This document shows, one piece after another, positions 16,127 through 25,126 of a DNA stretch of 64,000 nt (positions within the stretch are counted from its first letter, which is position 1; each line of letters starts with the position of its first letter). The stretch is from the NCBI RefSeq assembly GCF_016616425.1, contig NZ_CP067101.1:3596001-3660000 (forward strand), given 5' to 3'. The notes under the pieces were generated by a model that was not told where the DNA came from, did not search any database, and saw nothing but the letters and a program-made list of their open reading frames with translations. Position numbers and translations under genes: made by a program. Origin of the DNA: Bradyrhizobium diazoefficiens. Lineage in GTDB: Bacteria; Pseudomonadota; Alphaproteobacteria; Rhizobiales; Xanthobacteraceae.

Positions 16127-17086
16127 ATGACGGCAGCATTCACATTTCCAGGGCAGGGATCCCAGGCGGTTGGCATGGGCAAGGCCCTGGCCGACGCTTT
16201 TCCGGTGGCGCGCGTCGTGTTCGATGAGGTCGATGCCGCGCTTGGGGAGAAGCTGACGGCCATCATTTGGGATGGTCCGGCCGAAACTCTCCAGCTCACC
16301 GAAAACGCCCAGCCGGCGCTGATGGCGGTGTCTGTAGCCACCCTGCGCGTGCTGGAGGCCGAGGCTGGTTTTTCCGTGGGACGAGACGCGGCCTTCGTCG
16401 CCGGCCATTCGCTCGGCGAATATTCGGCACTGGCTGCGGCCGGCAGCCTGACGGTTTCGGATACCGCTCGTCTGCTTCGCACCCGCGGTCTCGCAATGCA
16501 AAAGGCGGTGCCGGTCGGCGCCGGCGCGATGGCCGCGCTGCTTGGTCTGGACTACGAGACCGCCATGGAGATCGCCAATGAGGCGGCGCAGGGCCAGGTC
16601 TGCCAGACCGCGAACGACAACGGCGGCGGGCAAGTGGTCGTCTCAGGCGACAAGGCCGCGGTCGATCGCGCCGTCGAGATCGCCAAGACCAAGGGCGCCA
16701 AGCGCGCGATGCTGTTGCCGGTGTCCGCCCCCTTCCATTGCAAGCTGATGCAGCCGGCCGCGGACGCCATGGCGGAGGCGCTCTCAAAGGTCTCGATCAA
16801 GGCGCCGGCCGCGCCGCTGGTGTCGAACGTGCTGGCGAGCGCCATCACCGATCCCGACGAGATCCGCCGCCGTCTGGTCGAGCAGGTCACCGGAACGGTG
16901 CGCTGGCGTGAGTCGGTTGCCTATATGGCAGGGCAGGGCGTCACCCGTTTCTTCGAGATCGGCGCCGGCAAGGTGCTGACGGGTCTCGTCAAGCGCATTG
17001 CGGACGGTGCCGTCGGCGTTGCGGTCGGGGGTCCCAACGACATTGCCGCCGCCAAGGATGCACTGGCCGCTGCGAAGCAGGCCTGA
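16127..17086 (+). CDS. fabD: Malonyl-CoA:ACP transacylase
   Basis: Loads malonyl groups onto acyl carrier protein for fatty acid elongation; cytosolic, 319 residues. FPGQGSQAVGMGKAL opens the protein, the nucleophile Ser is in GHSLGE (about residue 95), the Arg motif is RGLAMQKAVP, and the catalytic His is in SAPFHCKLM. ATG 16127 is preceded by AGGGAGCGCCG. First gene of the fab cluster; fabG starts 11 bases downstream. Confidence 0.97.
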   Translation: MTAAFTFPGQGSQAVGMGKALADAFPVARVVFDEVDAALGEKLTAIIWDGPAETLQLTENAQPALMAVSVATLRVLEAEAGFSVGRDAAFVAGHSLGEYSALAAAGSLTVSDTARLLRTRGLAMQKAVPVGAGAMAALLGLDYETAMEIANEAAQGQVCQTANDNGGGQVVVSGDKAAVDRAVEIAKTKGAKRAMLLPVSAPFHCKLMQPAADAMAEALSKVSIKAPAAPLVSNVLASAITDPDEIRRRLVEQVTGTVRWRESVAYMAGQGVTRFFEIGAGKVLTGLVKRIADGAVGVAVGGPNDIAAAKDALAAAKQA

Positions 17087-17097
17087 AGGAGCCACAC

Positions 17098-17835
17098 ATG
17101 TTCGATCTGACTGGCAAGAAGGCGCTCGTCACCGGCGCGACCGGCGGCATCGGCCGCGCGATCGCGCAGGCGCTGCACGCACAAGGCGCGACCGTTGCGA
17201 TTTCCGGAACGCGCAAGGACGTGCTGGATGAGCTCGCCGGCAAGCTTGGCGAACGCGTCTTTGTGCTGCCCTGCAATCTCTCCAAGGCCGACGAGGTCGA
17301 AGCGCTGGTGCCGGCTGCGGAGACGGCAATGGGCCAGGTCGACATCCTCATCGCCAATGCCGGCATCACACGCGATAATCTCTTCGTGCAACTGCGTGAC
17401 GAGGATTGGGAGGAGGTCATCAACGTCAATCTGACCGCGACTTTCCGCCTGGCACGCGCCGCTACCAAGCTGATGATGCGCAAGCGCTTCGGCCGCATCA
17501 TCGCCATCACGTCGATAGTCGGCGTCACCGGCAATCCCGGGCAGGGCAATTACACGGCGTCGAAGGCGGGCCTGATCGGCATGATCAAGACGCTAGGGGC
17601 CGAATACGCCAAGCGCGGCGTGACCGCGAACTGCATCGCGCCGGGCTTCATCAAGACGCCGATGACCGACGCACTCAACGACAAGCAGCGCGAAGCGATT
17701 CTGACCAAGGTTCCGGCCGCCCGCCTGGGGACGCCTGAGGACATCGCGGCGGCCGCCGTGTACCTGAGTTCGAACGAAGCCGCCTACGTCACCGGGCAGA
17801 CCATTCACGTCAATGGCGGCATGGCCATGATTTGA
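17098..17835 (+). CDS. fabG: 3-oxoacyl-ACP reductase
   Basis: NADPH-dependent reduction of beta-ketoacyl-ACP, second step of the elongation cycle. 245-residue short-chain dehydrogenase with cofactor motif TGATGGIGRA (residues 11-20), NAG in IANAGITRDN, catalytic Ser in ITSIVG and YxxxK in YTASKAG. Length and C-terminus (TGQTIHVNGGMAMI) are typical of FabG. Translationally close to fabD, preceded by GAAGGAGCC. The 315 bases to acpP carry no gene. Confidence 0.97.
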   Translation: MFDLTGKKALVTGATGGIGRAIAQALHAQGATVAISGTRKDVLDELAGKLGERVFVLPCNLSKADEVEALVPAAETAMGQVDILIANAGITRDNLFVQLRDEDWEEVINVNLTATFRLARAATKLMMRKRFGRIIAITSIVGVTGNPGQGNYTASKAGLIGMIKTLGAEYAKRGVTANCIAPGFIKTPMTDALNDKQREAILTKVPAARLGTPEDIAAAAVYLSSNEAAYVTGQTIHVNGGMAMI

Positions 17836-17970
17836 GGCCCCTCGTTCCGCACAGCCCACAGCGGCGGCGCGGGATGCGGCAAACAGCCGTTTCCGGAGCG
17901 AAATGAGGCTTGTAGTCAAGGCAGTTGAAGTATGATAACCGGACCATCAACGGATGGGCAAAGAACGCCA

Positions 17971-17997
17971 TTGCAGGTTTTTGAAACCCTGTATATT
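17971..17997 (+). promoter_or_regulatory. Possible acpP promoter with short inverted repeat
   Basis: TTGCAG (17971-17976) and TATATT (17992-17997) are 15 bases apart, shorter than ideal. GGTTT-TTG-AAACC (17976-17988) is a perfect 5-bp inverted repeat within the spacer. The leader to the acpP ATG would be about 145 bases. The rest of 17836-18150 shows no other feature. Confidence 0.35.
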
Positions 17998-18150
17998 GGC
18001 CATGCGGAGCCTTGGCCGTCGTTCGCCGGGCCCTGTATGGGTTAGCATGGGGCCAAATCAAAGTTCGTAAGCGAAGGCAAGTAACACGACCACGACGGCT
18101 CGTATCGTCCCGGGGGGTCGGGTCTACAGGGAACAACACGAGGTTAAGCA

Positions 18151-18390
18151 ATGAGTGACATTGGCGAGCGGGTTAAGAAGATCGTGGTCGAACACCTTGG
18201 TGTTGAACCCGAGAAGGTTGTCGACGCTGCGAGCTTCATCGACGACCTCGGCGCCGACAGTCTGGACACCGTCGAGCTGGTGATGGCGTTCGAGGAGGAA
18301 TTCGGTTGCGAGATTCCGGACGACGCCGCGGAAACGATTCTCACCGTCGGCGACGCCACGAAGTTTCTCGAGAAGAACGCGAAGAGCTAA
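18151..18390 (+). CDS. acpP: Acyl carrier protein
   Basis: 79-residue acidic four-helix protein carrying the growing acyl chain on a 4'-phosphopantetheine arm. The attachment Ser is residue 37 in [27 protein letters not shown] is the conserved recognition helix. It has its own upstream region and a strong terminator directly downstream, which fits the very high level at which ACP is made relative to its neighbours. Confidence 0.99.
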   Translation: MSDIGERVKKIVVEHLGVEPEKVVDAASFIDDLGADSLDTVELVMAFEEEFGCEIPDDAAETILTVGDATKFLEKNAKS

Positions 18391-18419
18391 GGCTCTTCAT
18401 TTTCGCGGGGACAACATTG

Positions 18420-18456
18420 AAACCGGACGGGCCGCTTCCCAGCGGCCAGCCGGTTT
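18420..18456 (+). terminator. Rho-independent terminator after acpP
   Basis: AAACCGG and CCGGTTT form an outer stem, GGCCGC and GCGGCC an inner stem around TTCCCA, followed by CTTGTT. It lies 30 bases after the acpP stop and 43 before fabF. A smaller hairpin GAAGAGC-TAAG-GCTCTTC overlaps the acpP stop codon at 18381-18398 and may help. Confidence 0.75.
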
Positions 18457-18498
18457 CTTGTTATCTGCCGTGAATATTTCGATGCGGAGTTTTCGGAT

Positions 18499-19764
18499 AT
18501 GAGGCGGGTTGTCGTCACGGGTCTCGGCATGGTCTCGCCACTCGGCTGCGGCGTCGAGCCGACCTGGAAGCGCATCCTCAACGGCGAAAGCGGTGCGCGC
18601 AGGATCGAGAGCTTCGATGTCTCCGATCTCCAGACGAAATACGCCTGCACGGTCGTGCGCGGCGACGGCACCAACGACACCTTCAATCCCGACAAGTGGA
18701 TGGAGCCGAAGGACCAGCGCAAGGTCGACGACTTCATCATCTTCGGCATGGCTGCGGCCGGCCAGGCGCTCGACGATGCCAACTGGCATCCCGAGACCGA
18801 AGAGGACAAATGCGCGACCGGCACCATGATCGGGTCGGGCATCGGCGGCCTCAGCGGTATCGCCGAGACCGCGATCCTCCTCAAGGAGCGCGGACCGCGC
18901 CGGGTGTCACCGTTCTTCATTCCGGGCCGCCTGATCAATCTCGCTTCCGGCTACGTCTCGATCGCACATGGGCTAAAGGGACCGAACCATTCGGTGGTCA
19001 CGGCCTGCTCGACCGGGGCGCATGCGGTCGGCGATGCCGCCCGCCTCATTGCGCTTGGCGATGCCGACGTGATGGTTGCAGGTGGCGCCGAATCGCCGGT
19101 CAGCCGTATCGGCATTGCCGGCTTCAACGCCGCCCGCGCACTCTCGACCGCCTTCAACGAGACACCCGAGAAGGCCTCGCGCCCCTACGACAAGGATCGC
19201 GACGGCTTCGTGATGGGCGAGGGCGCCGGTGTCCTCGTCCTGGAAGAGCTCGAGCATGCGAGGCGCCGCGGCGCCAGGATCTATGCCGAGGTGATCGGCT
19301 ACGGTCTTTCGGGTGATGCCTATCACATTACGTCGCCGGCGCCCGATGGCGATGGCGGCTTCCGCAGCATGTCGGCGGCGCTCAAGCGCGCCGGCCTCAC
19401 GGCATCCGACCTCGACTATATCAACGCGCACGGCACCTCGACGCCGCTCGGCGACGAGATCGAGCTCGGTGCCGTCGAGCGTCTGCTCGGCAATGCCACC
19501 TCCAAGGTTGCGATGTCCTCGACCAAGTCTTCGACCGGTCATCTCCTTGGCGCGGCCGGTGCGATCGAAGCGATCTTCGCCATTCTCGCGATTCGCGATA
19601 ATGTCGTGCCGCCGACCATCAACCTCGACAATCCGTCGGTGGCGACTGCGATTGATCTCGTGCCGCATACGGCGAAGAAGCGTGAGGTCAACGTCGCCTT
19701 GTCGAACTCTTTTGGTTTTGGCGGTACCAACGCGTCGGTGATCGTCCGACGCCTGGCCAGTTAG
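18499..19764 (+). CDS. fabF: 3-oxoacyl-ACP synthase II
   Basis: Condensing enzyme extending acyl-ACP with malonyl-ACP, important for elongation of unsaturated chains. The 421-residue thiolase-fold protein has the catalytic Cys at about residue 170 (TACSTGAHA), His near 311 (NAHGTST) and His in SSTGHLLGAAGA. The start MRRVVVTGLGMVSPLG is typical. Separated from acpP by a terminator, so read-through or its own promoter is needed. Confidence 0.97.
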   Translation: MRRVVVTGLGMVSPLGCGVEPTWKRILNGESGARRIESFDVSDLQTKYACTVVRGDGTNDTFNPDKWMEPKDQRKVDDFIIFGMAAAGQALDDANWHPETEEDKCATGTMIGSGIGGLSGIAETAILLKERGPRRVSPFFIPGRLINLASGYVSIAHGLKGPNHSVVTACSTGAHAVGDAARLIALGDADVMVAGGAESPVSRIGIAGFNAARALSTAFNETPEKASRPYDKDRDGFVMGEGAGVLVLEELEHARRRGARIYAEVIGYGLSGDAYHITSPAPDGDGGFRSMSAALKRAGLTASDLDYINAHGTSTPLGDEIELGAVERLLGNATSKVAMSSTKSSTGHLLGAAGAIEAIFAILAIRDNVVPPTINLDNPSVATAIDLVPHTAKKREVNVALSNSFGFGGTNASVIVRRLAS

Positions 19765-19889
19765 CTTGAGTTTGAGTCGAATCCACCGTTTTGCCGTATT
19801 CGGCGATAGTCATGGAAGTGGGCGCGTGCATTTGGCAGGGCAAGCGATTGTCAGGCCGCGATTGAACCGGCAGGATTCAGGTTGTTTCG

Positions 19890-21149
19890 ATGAGTGAAAG
19901 GCCGCCCATTTCGCCCCGGAGTCCGCGGGCAGCGCTCGAGCCGGAGCAGGTCCCGCCGCCGCCGAAGCGATCGGACCGTGCGCGCAATCCTCTCGTGGTC
20001 GTCGGCAACGCCATCATTACCCTTCTGCTGATCGCCATGCTCGGCGCCGGCGGCGTCTATTATTACGGTCGGCAGCTGCTCGAGGCGCCGGGACCGCTCA
20101 AGGAAGACAAGATCGTCAACATCCCGCAGCGCGCGGGCAAGCGCGACATCGCCGAGACGCTGAACCGGGAAGGCGTCACCGACGTCAATCCGTGGGTGTT
20201 CATCGCCAGCGTCGCCGCGTTGAAGGCGAGCTCGGACCTCAAGCCGGGTGAATATTCGTTTCGGAAAAACGCGTCGCTGCGCGACGTCATCGCCACCATC
20301 GTCGAGGGCAAGGTGGTGCAGCATGCTGTCACGATTCCGGAGGGCCTGACCTCCGAGCAGATCGTCGCACGCCTGTCCGACAACGACATCTTCACCGGCA
20401 GCGTGCACGAGTTGCCGCGCGAGGGCACGCTGTTGCCGGAGACGTACAAGTTCCCGCGCGGCACCCCGCGCGAGCAGGTGATCCAGCGCATGCAGCAAGC
20501 GCACAAGCGCGTGCTCGCCGAGATCTGGGAACGCCGCAGTCCGGACGTTCCGGTCAAGACACCGGAGCAGCTGGTGACGCTGGCGTCGATCGTGGAAAAG
20601 GAGACCGGCAAGCCCGACGAGCGCAGCCGTGTCGCGGCGGTGTTCGTCAACCGCCTGAAGCAGCGGATCAAGCTGCAGTCCGATCCGACCATCATCTATG
20701 GCCTCGTCGGCGGCAAAGGCACGCTCGGCCGGCCGATCAAGCGCAGCGAGATCACGCAGCCTTCGCCCTACAATACCTATGTGATCGAAGGCCTGCCGCC
20801 GGGCCCCATCTCCAATCCCGGCCGCGCCTCGCTGGAGGCCGCCGCCAACCCGGCCCGCACCCGCGACCTCTATTTCGTCGCCGACGGCACCGGCGGGCAT
20901 GCCTTCACCGAGACTTACGACGCGCATCAGAAGAACGTGGCCAAGCTCCGCGCCATGGAAAGGCAGATCCAGAACGACACGGTGGAGCCGGCCGAGGATG
21001 CGCCGGCGCCCGCCGTCGCGCCCGGCGCCGTCGATCCGCCGACGGCGACCACGCCGCCGGTCCGACCCAATCAGCAGAGAAGGCCGCCGCGCTCCGCACC
21101 GGGGAGGCAGGGCGCGGTGCACCCGTCGCCGCCAGTGGTCCAGCGCTAG
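19890..21149 (+). CDS. mltG: Endolytic murein transglycosylase
   Basis: Inner-membrane YceG-like enzyme that cleaves nascent glycan strands. The 419 residues comprise a short cytosolic N-terminus rich in Pro, one membrane helix (VVGNAIITLLLIAMLGAGGV), a LysM-like region, and the catalytic domain with Glu in ASIVEKETG (about residue 236) and the downstream LQSDPTIIYGL block. A Pro/Thr/Arg-rich tail of about 60 residues follows the catalytic domain. Follows fabF as usual in Rhizobiales. Confidence 0.95.
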   Translation: MSERPPISPRSPRAALEPEQVPPPPKRSDRARNPLVVVGNAIITLLLIAMLGAGGVYYYGRQLLEAPGPLKEDKIVNIPQRAGKRDIAETLNREGVTDVNPWVFIASVAALKASSDLKPGEYSFRKNASLRDVIATIVEGKVVQHAVTIPEGLTSEQIVARLSDNDIFTGSVHELPREGTLLPETYKFPRGTPREQVIQRMQQAHKRVLAEIWERRSPDVPVKTPEQLVTLASIVEKETGKPDERSRVAAVFVNRLKQRIKLQSDPTIIYGLVGGKGTLGRPIKRSEITQPSPYNTYVIEGLPPGPISNPGRASLEAAANPARTRDLYFVADGTGGHAFTETYDAHQKNVAKLRAMERQIQNDTVEPAEDAPAPAVAPGAVDPPTATTPPVRPNQQRRPPRSAPGRQGAVHPSPPVVQR

Positions 21150-21264
21150 ACGCGCTGCAGACCTGCTTGCGGGACTTTGCGGATTCCACTTTCCTGCAAA
21201 ATAGTCTTAAGATTCGCGTGGCTTGATGCCTCGCGAATCCCGTGTTTCTGGAGAATTTGACCTG

Positions 21265-22152
21265 ATGGCGCTGTCGTCCATGACCGGCTTTGCGAGATGC
21301 CACGGCGCAAGCGGGCCGTACACGTTCGAATGGGAATTGAAGTCGGTCAACGCCAAGGGCTTTGACCTCAGGGTGCGGCTGCCGCAGGGATTCGACGAGC
21401 TCGAGGCCCACGCCAAGAAACGCGCCGGCGAGCTTTTGTCGCGCGGCACCGTCTACGCCAATCTCAACGTCAAGCGCGCCAACGCGGCCGCCACGGTTCG
21501 CGTCAACGAGGACGTGCTCAACGCCGTCCTGAAAGCCGCCGCCGTGATCGCTGGCAAGGTCGATGCGGTGGCGCCGAGCGTGGACGGCCTGCTCGCCATC
21601 AAGGGCGTCGTCGAGGTCGCCGAGCCCGAGGGCGACGAGGAGGAGGACAAGGCGGCGCGTCTCGCCGCAGCCGAGGCCTTCGACAAGGCGCTCGCCGATC
21701 TCGTCGAGATGCGCAGGCGCGAGGGGAGTTCGCTGGGGCAGATCCTGACCCAGCGGGTGGACGAGGTCGAGCAACTGGCGAAAAAGGCGGAAGCCGCGCC
21801 CGGCCGCAAGCCGGAGGCGATCAAGGCCAGGCTCGCCGAGCAGATCGCGGCGCTGCTCGATACCTCCGATCGGTTCGACTCCGACCGTCTGATGCAGGAG
21901 GCGATCCTGATCGCCACCAAGGCCGACATCCGCGAGGAGCTCGACCGCATCGCCTCCCACGTCGCGCAGGCGCGCGAGCTGATCGGCAAGGGCGGCCCGA
22001 TCGGCCGCAAGCTCGACTTCCTTGCGCAGGAATTTCACCGCGAGGTCAACACCTGCTGCTCGAAATCGAACGACATCGAGCTGACCAATACCGGTCTGGC
22101 CATGAAGAATGTGGTCGAGCAGTTCCGCGAGCAGGTCCAGAATCTGGAGTGA
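21265..22152 (+). CDS. YicC family endoribonuclease-like protein
   Basis: 295 residues. Begins MALSSMTGFARCHGASG and ends with the conserved block EFHREVNTCCSKSNDIELT, the two signatures of the YicC family, whose members act in RNA turnover (a stationary-phase RNase activity is known for E. coli YicC). The start at 21265 was chosen because family members begin at MxSMTGFA; upstream codons are not conserved. It lies immediately before gmk (three bases), an old and widespread pairing. Confidence 0.93.
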   Translation: MALSSMTGFARCHGASGPYTFEWELKSVNAKGFDLRVRLPQGFDELEAHAKKRAGELLSRGTVYANLNVKRANAAATVRVNEDVLNAVLKAAAVIAGKVDAVAPSVDGLLAIKGVVEVAEPEGDEEEDKAARLAAAEAFDKALADLVEMRRREGSSLGQILTQRVDEVEQLAKKAEAAPGRKPEAIKARLAEQIAALLDTSDRFDSDRLMQEAILIATKADIREELDRIASHVAQARELIGKGGPIGRKLDFLAQEFHREVNTCCSKSNDIELTNTGLAMKNVVEQFREQVQNLE

Positions 22153-22155
22153 TCG

Positions 22156-22815
22156 ATGACGACAGGCGGTCACGGAACTGACGGTGTCGAGCGGCGCGGC
22201 TTGATGTTCGTGCTGTCCTCGCCCTCGGGCGCGGGCAAGACGACGCTGTCGCGTCTTTTGATGGAGCGCATGTCCGGCCTGAAAATGTCGGTCTCCGCGA
22301 CCACGCGGCCGATGCGGCCGGGTGAGGTCAACGGCAAGGATTATCTGTTCGTCGACAAGTCCCGATTCGAAGCGATGGTGAAGGGCGACGAGCTGTTGGA
22401 ATGGGCGACGGTGTTCGACAACAGCTACGGCACGCCGCGTGCGCCGGTTGAAGCCGCGCTATCCTCCGGGCAGGACGTGCTGTTCGATATCGATTGGCAG
22501 GGCACGCAGCAGCTGCGTGAAAAGGCTCGCGCCGACGTGGTCAGCGTCTTTATCCTGCCGCCCTCGGCCGGCGATCTCGAGAAGCGGCTGCATTCGCGCG
22601 CGCAGGATTCCGACGAGGTCATCCGCAAGCGCATGAGCCGGGCCAGCCACGAGATGAGCCACTGGGCCGAGTACGACTACATCGTGATCAACCACGACGT
22701 CGACGAGGCCTTCGCCGAGGTGCAGTCGATCCTGAAGGCCGAGCGCCTCAAGCGCGAGCGGCGGATTGGCCTCGTTGGTTTCGTGCGAGGCTTGCAAGGT
22801 CAGCTTCAGGGCTAG
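22156..22815 (+). CDS. gmk: Guanylate kinase
   Basis: Phosphorylates GMP to GDP with ATP. 219 residues with P-loop SSPSGAGKTTLSRLL (about 16-30), GMP-binding SATTRPMRPGE and WATVFDNSYGTP, and IDWQGTQQLR. Start by ATG 22156 directly after yicC. The final 68 bases overlap, on the opposite strand, the 3' end of the next gene. Confidence 0.97.
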   Translation: MTTGGHGTDGVERRGLMFVLSSPSGAGKTTLSRLLMERMSGLKMSVSATTRPMRPGEVNGKDYLFVDKSRFEAMVKGDELLEWATVFDNSYGTPRAPVEAALSSGQDVLFDIDWQGTQQLREKARADVVSVFILPPSAGDLEKRLHSRAQDSDEVIRKRMSRASHEMSHWAEYDYIVINHDVDEAFAEVQSILKAERLKRERRIGLVGFVRGLQGQLQG

Positions 22816-23962
22816 GCGGCAGCAGCCGCGGCCCTTGCTTCGCCAGCCGCTCCAGCAACGCGGTGATCACGTCGACGTCGACGGCATCCTCGATCTGCTC
22901 GTCGTGATCGCGATCGACTTTGTCGCGATCGACGGGCTTTTCGTCATCGGTGTCCTTCTCGGCGAGCCGCGGGGGCGATGCCTCAATCTCGAACTCTCCG
23001 TCGAATATGTCGGCGTTGTCGAGTTCTGCGGCCTCTTTGCGAGTGGAGGCGGATTGGGCCGCGATCCTGCCGCTCTCCTTGGCGAATGCGGCAAGTTGCG
23101 CAGTCTGCAGCGGTCGCGCTTTGTCGAAATCGACCGGGCGCGGCTGCGCGTGCGGTGGGACGGCCGGCGTTGCGCCGAGCCAGGGCGCGCGGCTTCCGTC
23201 ATGATCCTGCGGCGCCCAATCATCCCAATGCCCGCGGCGGTCGGCAGCCTGGACGCGGACGCGCGAGCCCGCGAAGCGGTAGATGACGCTGGCGAGAATG
23301 CCGGCGAGCGCCAGCGCGCCGCCGATCACCAGCAGCAGCATCTGCAGCGAGCCGGTCGGCTTGTCGGCGCTGCCGTCCGATGCGGCCGTCGCCGTCGCTG
23401 CGGGAGGCTTTGCCGGCTTGGCGCGCGTCGGCGCGGAGGCCGCAACGGGAGCAGGCTGCGGCTGCGGTGCGGGCGGTGCGACTGCAGTCGGCACATCGGG
23501 CCAGGGCGTGGCGACAGCAGGTTGCTGCGCATTACTGTCAGTGGGTTGGTCTGGCGTTTGCTGCGCCGGCGTCGAGGCTGTGGCCTGCACGTCGGCGTTC
23601 GACGCCTTGGGGATGGCACCGCTCCGCGGCGCCAGATATTCGGCCCGCGCGTCCTGCACCGCCTGCGGCTGCGCCGGCGCTGAATCTGCTGCTGGTGTGT
23701 CGGGCGTCGCCTGCGCGGCCTTTGCGCTCTCCTTGTCGCCTTCGGCGCGCAGATACCAGCATTGCCGCTTGGTTGTGCGCTCGAGATGATAATACCAGTG
23801 CTGTCCCTGGGGCGCGGCGCCCTTCGGCGAGGTGAGGCAGTCGCCGGCGGCGTTAGCCGTGCCCGGTGCGTTCGGCGCGTTCTGCGACACGGCGGCCAGC
23901 GGCGCGCCGGCAATGACGATGCCGGCGAGCGCGGACACGAATTTTGCGGTGCGGTTGCCCAT
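22748..23962 (-). CDS. Secreted/anchored protein with SPOR-less low-complexity linker, unknown function
   Basis: 404 residues. A signal peptide (MGNRTAKFVSALAGIVIAGA) precedes a small Cys-containing domain with CLTSPKGAAPQGQHWYYHL and KRQCWYLR, often seen in Bradyrhizobium hypothetical proteins, then a long Ala/Pro/Gln linker, one membrane helix (LLLVIGGALALAGILASVIY) and an acidic cytoplasmic-type tail ending in Arg/Ala-rich residues. So the N-terminal domain should be periplasmic and the tail cytosolic. ATG 23962 follows GGGAGACCAGA. The 3' end overlaps gmk tail-to-tail by 68 bases. No function can be assigned. Confidence 0.75.
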   Translation of the reverse strand: MGNRTAKFVSALAGIVIAGAPLAAVSQNAPNAPGTANAAGDCLTSPKGAAPQGQHWYYHLERTTKRQCWYLRAEGDKESAKAAQATPDTPAADSAPAQPQAVQDARAEYLAPRSGAIPKASNADVQATASTPAQQTPDQPTDSNAQQPAVATPWPDVPTAVAPPAPQPQPAPVAASAPTRAKPAKPPAATATAASDGSADKPTGSLQMLLLVIGGALALAGILASVIYRFAGSRVRVQAADRRGHWDDWAPQDHDGSRAPWLGATPAVPPHAQPRPVDFDKARPLQTAQLAAFAKESGRIAAQSASTRKEAAELDNADIFDGEFEIEASPPRLAEKDTDDEKPVDRDKVDRDHDEQIEDAVDVDVITALLERLAKQGPRLLPPSPEADLASLARNQRGQSAARA

Positions 23963-24358
23963 TCTGGTCTCCCGGTTACGCCTGACGCAACTCTTGACCG
24001 CCCCTTTGTCATCAAAGACTTGGGTGGCAATGAGCCGCAAATCCGGAGAGGATGTGGTTTGAATTGGGCCTGCGAAACGTTCGTTCCACCGTGAAATCGG
24101 GCGTCTTCCCGGCGTTACTGTTTCGCCGAACTCCAGGTTCCGCCACGCCCGTCGGAGCGTCGCCAGGTTCCGGAACCGCGGCGGCCCGATGGCGAGCAGC
24201 CGCGTTTCGACGGGCCCGGCCGGCGCGAAGTTCCTATAAAGCTTCGGGCTGCGGCAATTCTCACGAAAGCCATACATGCTAGCTTTGATGTTGCTCAACG
24301 AACCATTCGGCTTGGCCGCTGGCTTCAATGGTCACCCTGATGTGAGAGTGCATCGGCC
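23963..24358. other. Gene-free stretch
   Basis: About 400 bases between divergent genes. Open frames here lack start signals and coding character. CCTATAAAG near 24232 looks like a -10 element but has no matching -35. Base composition drops in GC towards the right, leading into the methyltransferase gene. Nothing else is recognised. Confidence 0.5.
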
Positions 24359-25126
24359 GTGAGAAAAACAGCCCGAAAGATCCTCAAGTCGATCCTGCCA
24401 CCCCCGTTATTTGCGAGGCTCAAAACCGCGAAGCTACACGGTCAACTCATGCTGCGCAAAGCGGTCGGCGGACTTCGCACCAATGATCAAATCTTCAGCA
24501 AGATATACCAGAGCAACCAATGGGGTGGCGACAAGGGTGACTTCTACTCGGGTTCCGGATCTTACGAAGCACCGGTCGAGAAATACACTACGCTCATCCG
24601 AGATTTCATCAGAGCCAACCAGGTCGAGTCCGTCGTTGATCTTGGGTGTGGCGATTTCAATATCGGAAAGAAAATCGTTGAACCGGGCTTGCGTTATATC
24701 GGCGTTGATGTGGTCCAGCCGCTGATCGATCGCAATAACCGTCTGTTCGGCTCCCGCGATGTATGCTTCACATGCCTCGACATTACGAAAGATGATCTGC
24801 CGAACGGAACGCTGTGCACGATCCGGCAGGTCTTTCAACACCTTTCAAACGCCAATATTCAGGCTGTTCTGCCAAAGCTTCAGAAGTACAGATTCGTGCT
24901 AGTAACTGAGCACTACCCGTCAGATATCGAGGTCGAGGTTCACAACAAGGACATCCCCAGCGGCGCCGACACGCGCCTCAGGTGGAAGTCGGGCGTCTAT
25001 CTTGATCGGCCGCCTTTCAATCTCAAGAAACTTACTCCGGTGTATGAGTTCGAGTCTGGCTGGACGGCTGACACGCTCAAGCAACCGACTGTCATCCGTA
25101 CGTTCTTGATATCGCGCGGTCACTGA
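24359..25126 (+). CDS. Class I SAM-dependent methyltransferase, probably acquired
   Basis: 255 residues. Motif I VVDLGCGDFNIGKKIV and the following acidic strand YIGVDVVQPLIDRN mark a Rossmann methyltransferase; LDITKDDLPNG and IRQVFQHLSN fit motifs II and III. The substrate is unknown; the N-terminal RKTARKILKSILPPPLFARL resembles proteins linked with glycan or small-molecule methylation. Start GTG 24359 is uncertain (a later ATG exists at 24450). Its codon use and GC are clearly lower than its neighbours, which points to horizontal transfer. It overlaps the remnant of a monooxygenase gene at its 3' end. Confidence 0.7.
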   Translation: MRKTARKILKSILPPPLFARLKTAKLHGQLMLRKAVGGLRTNDQIFSKIYQSNQWGGDKGDFYSGSGSYEAPVEKYTTLIRDFIRANQVESVVDLGCGDFNIGKKIVEPGLRYIGVDVVQPLIDRNNRLFGSRDVCFTCLDITKDDLPNGTLCTIRQVFQHLSNANIQAVLPKLQKYRFVLVTEHYPSDIEVEVHNKDIPSGADTRLRWKSGVYLDRPPFNLKKLTPVYEFESGWTADTLKQPTVIRTFLISRGH

